Below are positions 63,290 to 64,000 of a stretch of 64,000 nucleotides of DNA, piece after piece. This DNA comes from Thiothrix unzii. GTDB lineage: Bacteria > Pseudomonadota > Gammaproteobacteria > Thiotrichales > Thiotrichaceae. A program made the position numbers and the translations under genes. The stretch lies in assembly GCF_017901175.1 (NCBI RefSeq), contig NZ_CP072793.1, positions 2,728,001 to 2,792,000 on the forward strand, given 5' to 3'. The notes under the pieces were generated by a model that was not told the origin of the DNA, searched no databases, and saw only the letters and a list, made by a program, of their open reading frames with translations. Numbering within the stretch: the stretch's first letter is position 1; the number at the start of each line of letters is the position of its first letter.

Positions 63290-63394
63290 TTCCTACACGA
63301 AAAAAATCACTCGTAACTATTTGATTTTAACTATTCAACTTGTTGATTCTATTCATGTAGGAAAGCGTTCCTACAAATTCCTACATTTCCTACA
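63290..63394. repeat. TTCCTACA octamer cluster
   Basis: TTCCTACA is found at 63,290-63,297, 63,368-63,375, 63,378-63,385 and 63,387-63,394, and inverted at 63,356-63,363. Another inverted copy lies at 63,813-63,820 inside the integrase gene. The last three direct copies start 10 and 9 bp apart. Such phased direct repeats are typical of integrase arm sites or iterons. The remaining gap sequence up to 63,451 has a 9-bp hairpin (63,418-63,448) after the small ORF. Confidence 0.65.
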
Positions 63395-63451
63395 CAAACT
63401 CAGCAAGACCCACATAGCCGATAAAGACGGAATGAAATGCTTTATCGGGAC

Positions 63452-63799
63452 TTATGGAACCGTCACCCGATTAGCCAGCTTCGCTGGCCTCCCCCCGCGT
63501 TGCTTGGCTGCGTGTATATTCCAGTTGCCGCGCAAATGGTTTTCCCATGCAGGCCATTTCCCCAGAACCGAAGCAAGTGCCCGACAGGTGCGCCAGTAAT
63601 CATAACGGCTGGCATGGGACATCCCCGCCGTTTGTACTTCCAAAAACCAACGCAGATGTTTGGCTTGCCATTGGTGGGGGGTACTGATTTGGTAACGTTG
63701 TTGAATAGCGGTGGCTATCCTTTCCCCCCGTTGGACGTGGTTATGAATAGTGGATTTTGAGCCGGGGATTGCGGCTGCGATGAGCAAGGTAATATTCAT
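63452..63799 (-). CDS. 115-residue protein coupled to the integrase, resembling a core-binding domain
   Basis: It starts MNITLLIAAAIPGSKSTIHN at an ATG overlapping the integrase stop (ATGA). The middle reads TPHQWQAKHLRWFLEVQTAG, then SHASRYDYWRTCRALASVLG, which looks like the helical core-binding (SAM-like) domain found at the N-terminus of tyrosine recombinases. No catalytic residues are seen. It ends RPAKLANRVTVP. No homologue was checked. It could be a DNA-binding partner of the integrase. Confidence 0.55.
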   Translation of the reverse strand: MNITLLIAAAIPGSKSTIHNHVQRGERIATAIQQRYQISTPHQWQAKHLRWFLEVQTAGMSHASRYDYWRTCRALASVLGKWPAWENHLRGNWNIHAAKQRGGRPAKLANRVTVP

Positions 63800-64000
63800 T
63801 TGCGTCCACCAATGTAGGAAGCCACCACGTCTACCCGCCCGTGCCCTAGCTCTTGGGTGAGTGTTTCACGCGCAGCTAGGTCGGTTTCCCGATCAGCCGT
63901 CATGATGCCCTCGGTTAACACGGGTGCTGCGTGTCCAGTGAGTTGTTCATAACGCTCACAGGCATAAGCGGCGCGTAAATCATGGTATTTCGCGATACCG
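63796..64000 (-). CDS. Tyrosine recombinase/integrase, C-terminal part (partial)
   Basis: The last 67 residues are visible; the rest lies beyond base 64,000. They hold the catalytic box II: HDLRAAYACERYEQLTG (His and Arg), LGHGR (second His) and, nine residues later, the nucleophile Tyr in VASYIGGRK. The pattern fits the Integrase_1 type found in genomic islands. It reads toward tRNA-Asn, which fits an element integrated at that tRNA. The downstream 115-residue gene is translationally coupled. Confidence 0.8.
   Translation of the reverse strand, partial: GIAKYHDLRAAYACERYEQLTGHAAPVLTEGIMTADRETDLAARETLTQELGHGRVDVVASYIGGRK

Noticed and set aside
63290-63394. TTCCTACA cluster as a CRISPR array
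   Set aside because: The units are 8 bp, some adjacent and one inverted, with no spacers of constant length.

Overview
The window looks like a chromosome segment from a gammaproteobacterium. The best guess is a sulfur bacterium of the Thiothrix type, inferred from the overall look of the proteins and the Na+-NQR, ZnuABC and TamAB gene sets; I could not run a database search. All genes from 1 to about 31,400 read on the minus strand.

Region 1 (1-31,424) is the translation and transcription core. Read in its own direction, it starts at a tRNA/tuf operon (tRNA-Tyr, tRNA-Gly, tRNA-Thr, tuf, tRNA-Trp, secE, nusG) with a clear promoter at 31,396-31,424. It continues through rplK, rplA, a leader, rplJ, rplL, an attenuator-like hairpin, rpoB and rpoC. 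Then come the str genes (rpsL, rpsG, fusA, a frameshifted tuf) and rpsJ. A strong terminator-like hairpin separates rpsJ from rplC. The rest of the S10, spc (to rpmJ) and alpha (rpsM, rpsK, rpsD, rpoA, rplQ) clusters follow.

Region 2 (31,586-45,837) holds envelope and housekeeping genes. These are TamB/TamA, PBP4 (dacB), TrmO, a TumE/TumA toxin-antitoxin pair, a secreted CxxC protein, YdcF and HugZ family proteins, a META-domain lipoprotein, a YfhL-type ferredoxin, CoaD, and a ZnuABC zinc importer whose ATPase has a histidine-rich tail.

Region 3 (45,790-52,893) is accessory in character. A DUF4143-type ATPase gene is broken by an in-frame amber codon, and a 14-bp inverted repeat lies beside it. 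A small FecR-domain protein, a Crp-family regulator and a CHASE2 adenylate cyclase form a likely cAMP module. A Phd/PIN (VapBC-like) pair and an intact DUF4143 ATPase with 16-bp direct repeats upstream complete the region.

Region 4 (52,977-62,978) carries the Na+-translocating NADH:quinone reductase operon nqrABCDEF behind a sigma70-like promoter. Next come the maturation factor nqrM, a CBS protein, a chorismatase of the XanB2/FkbO type, mutM, a tiny membrane protein and dusA.

Region 5 (63,024-64,000) is tRNA-Asn(GTT) followed by the edge of what appears to be an integrated element. It has a tyrosine recombinase C-terminus running off the window, a translationally coupled 115-residue protein that resembles a stand-alone core-binding domain, and a cluster of TTCCTACA octamers. 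This boundary, the rpsJ/rplC hairpin and the frameshifted tuf are the parts most worth a second look. No rRNA genes or CRISPR arrays were seen.
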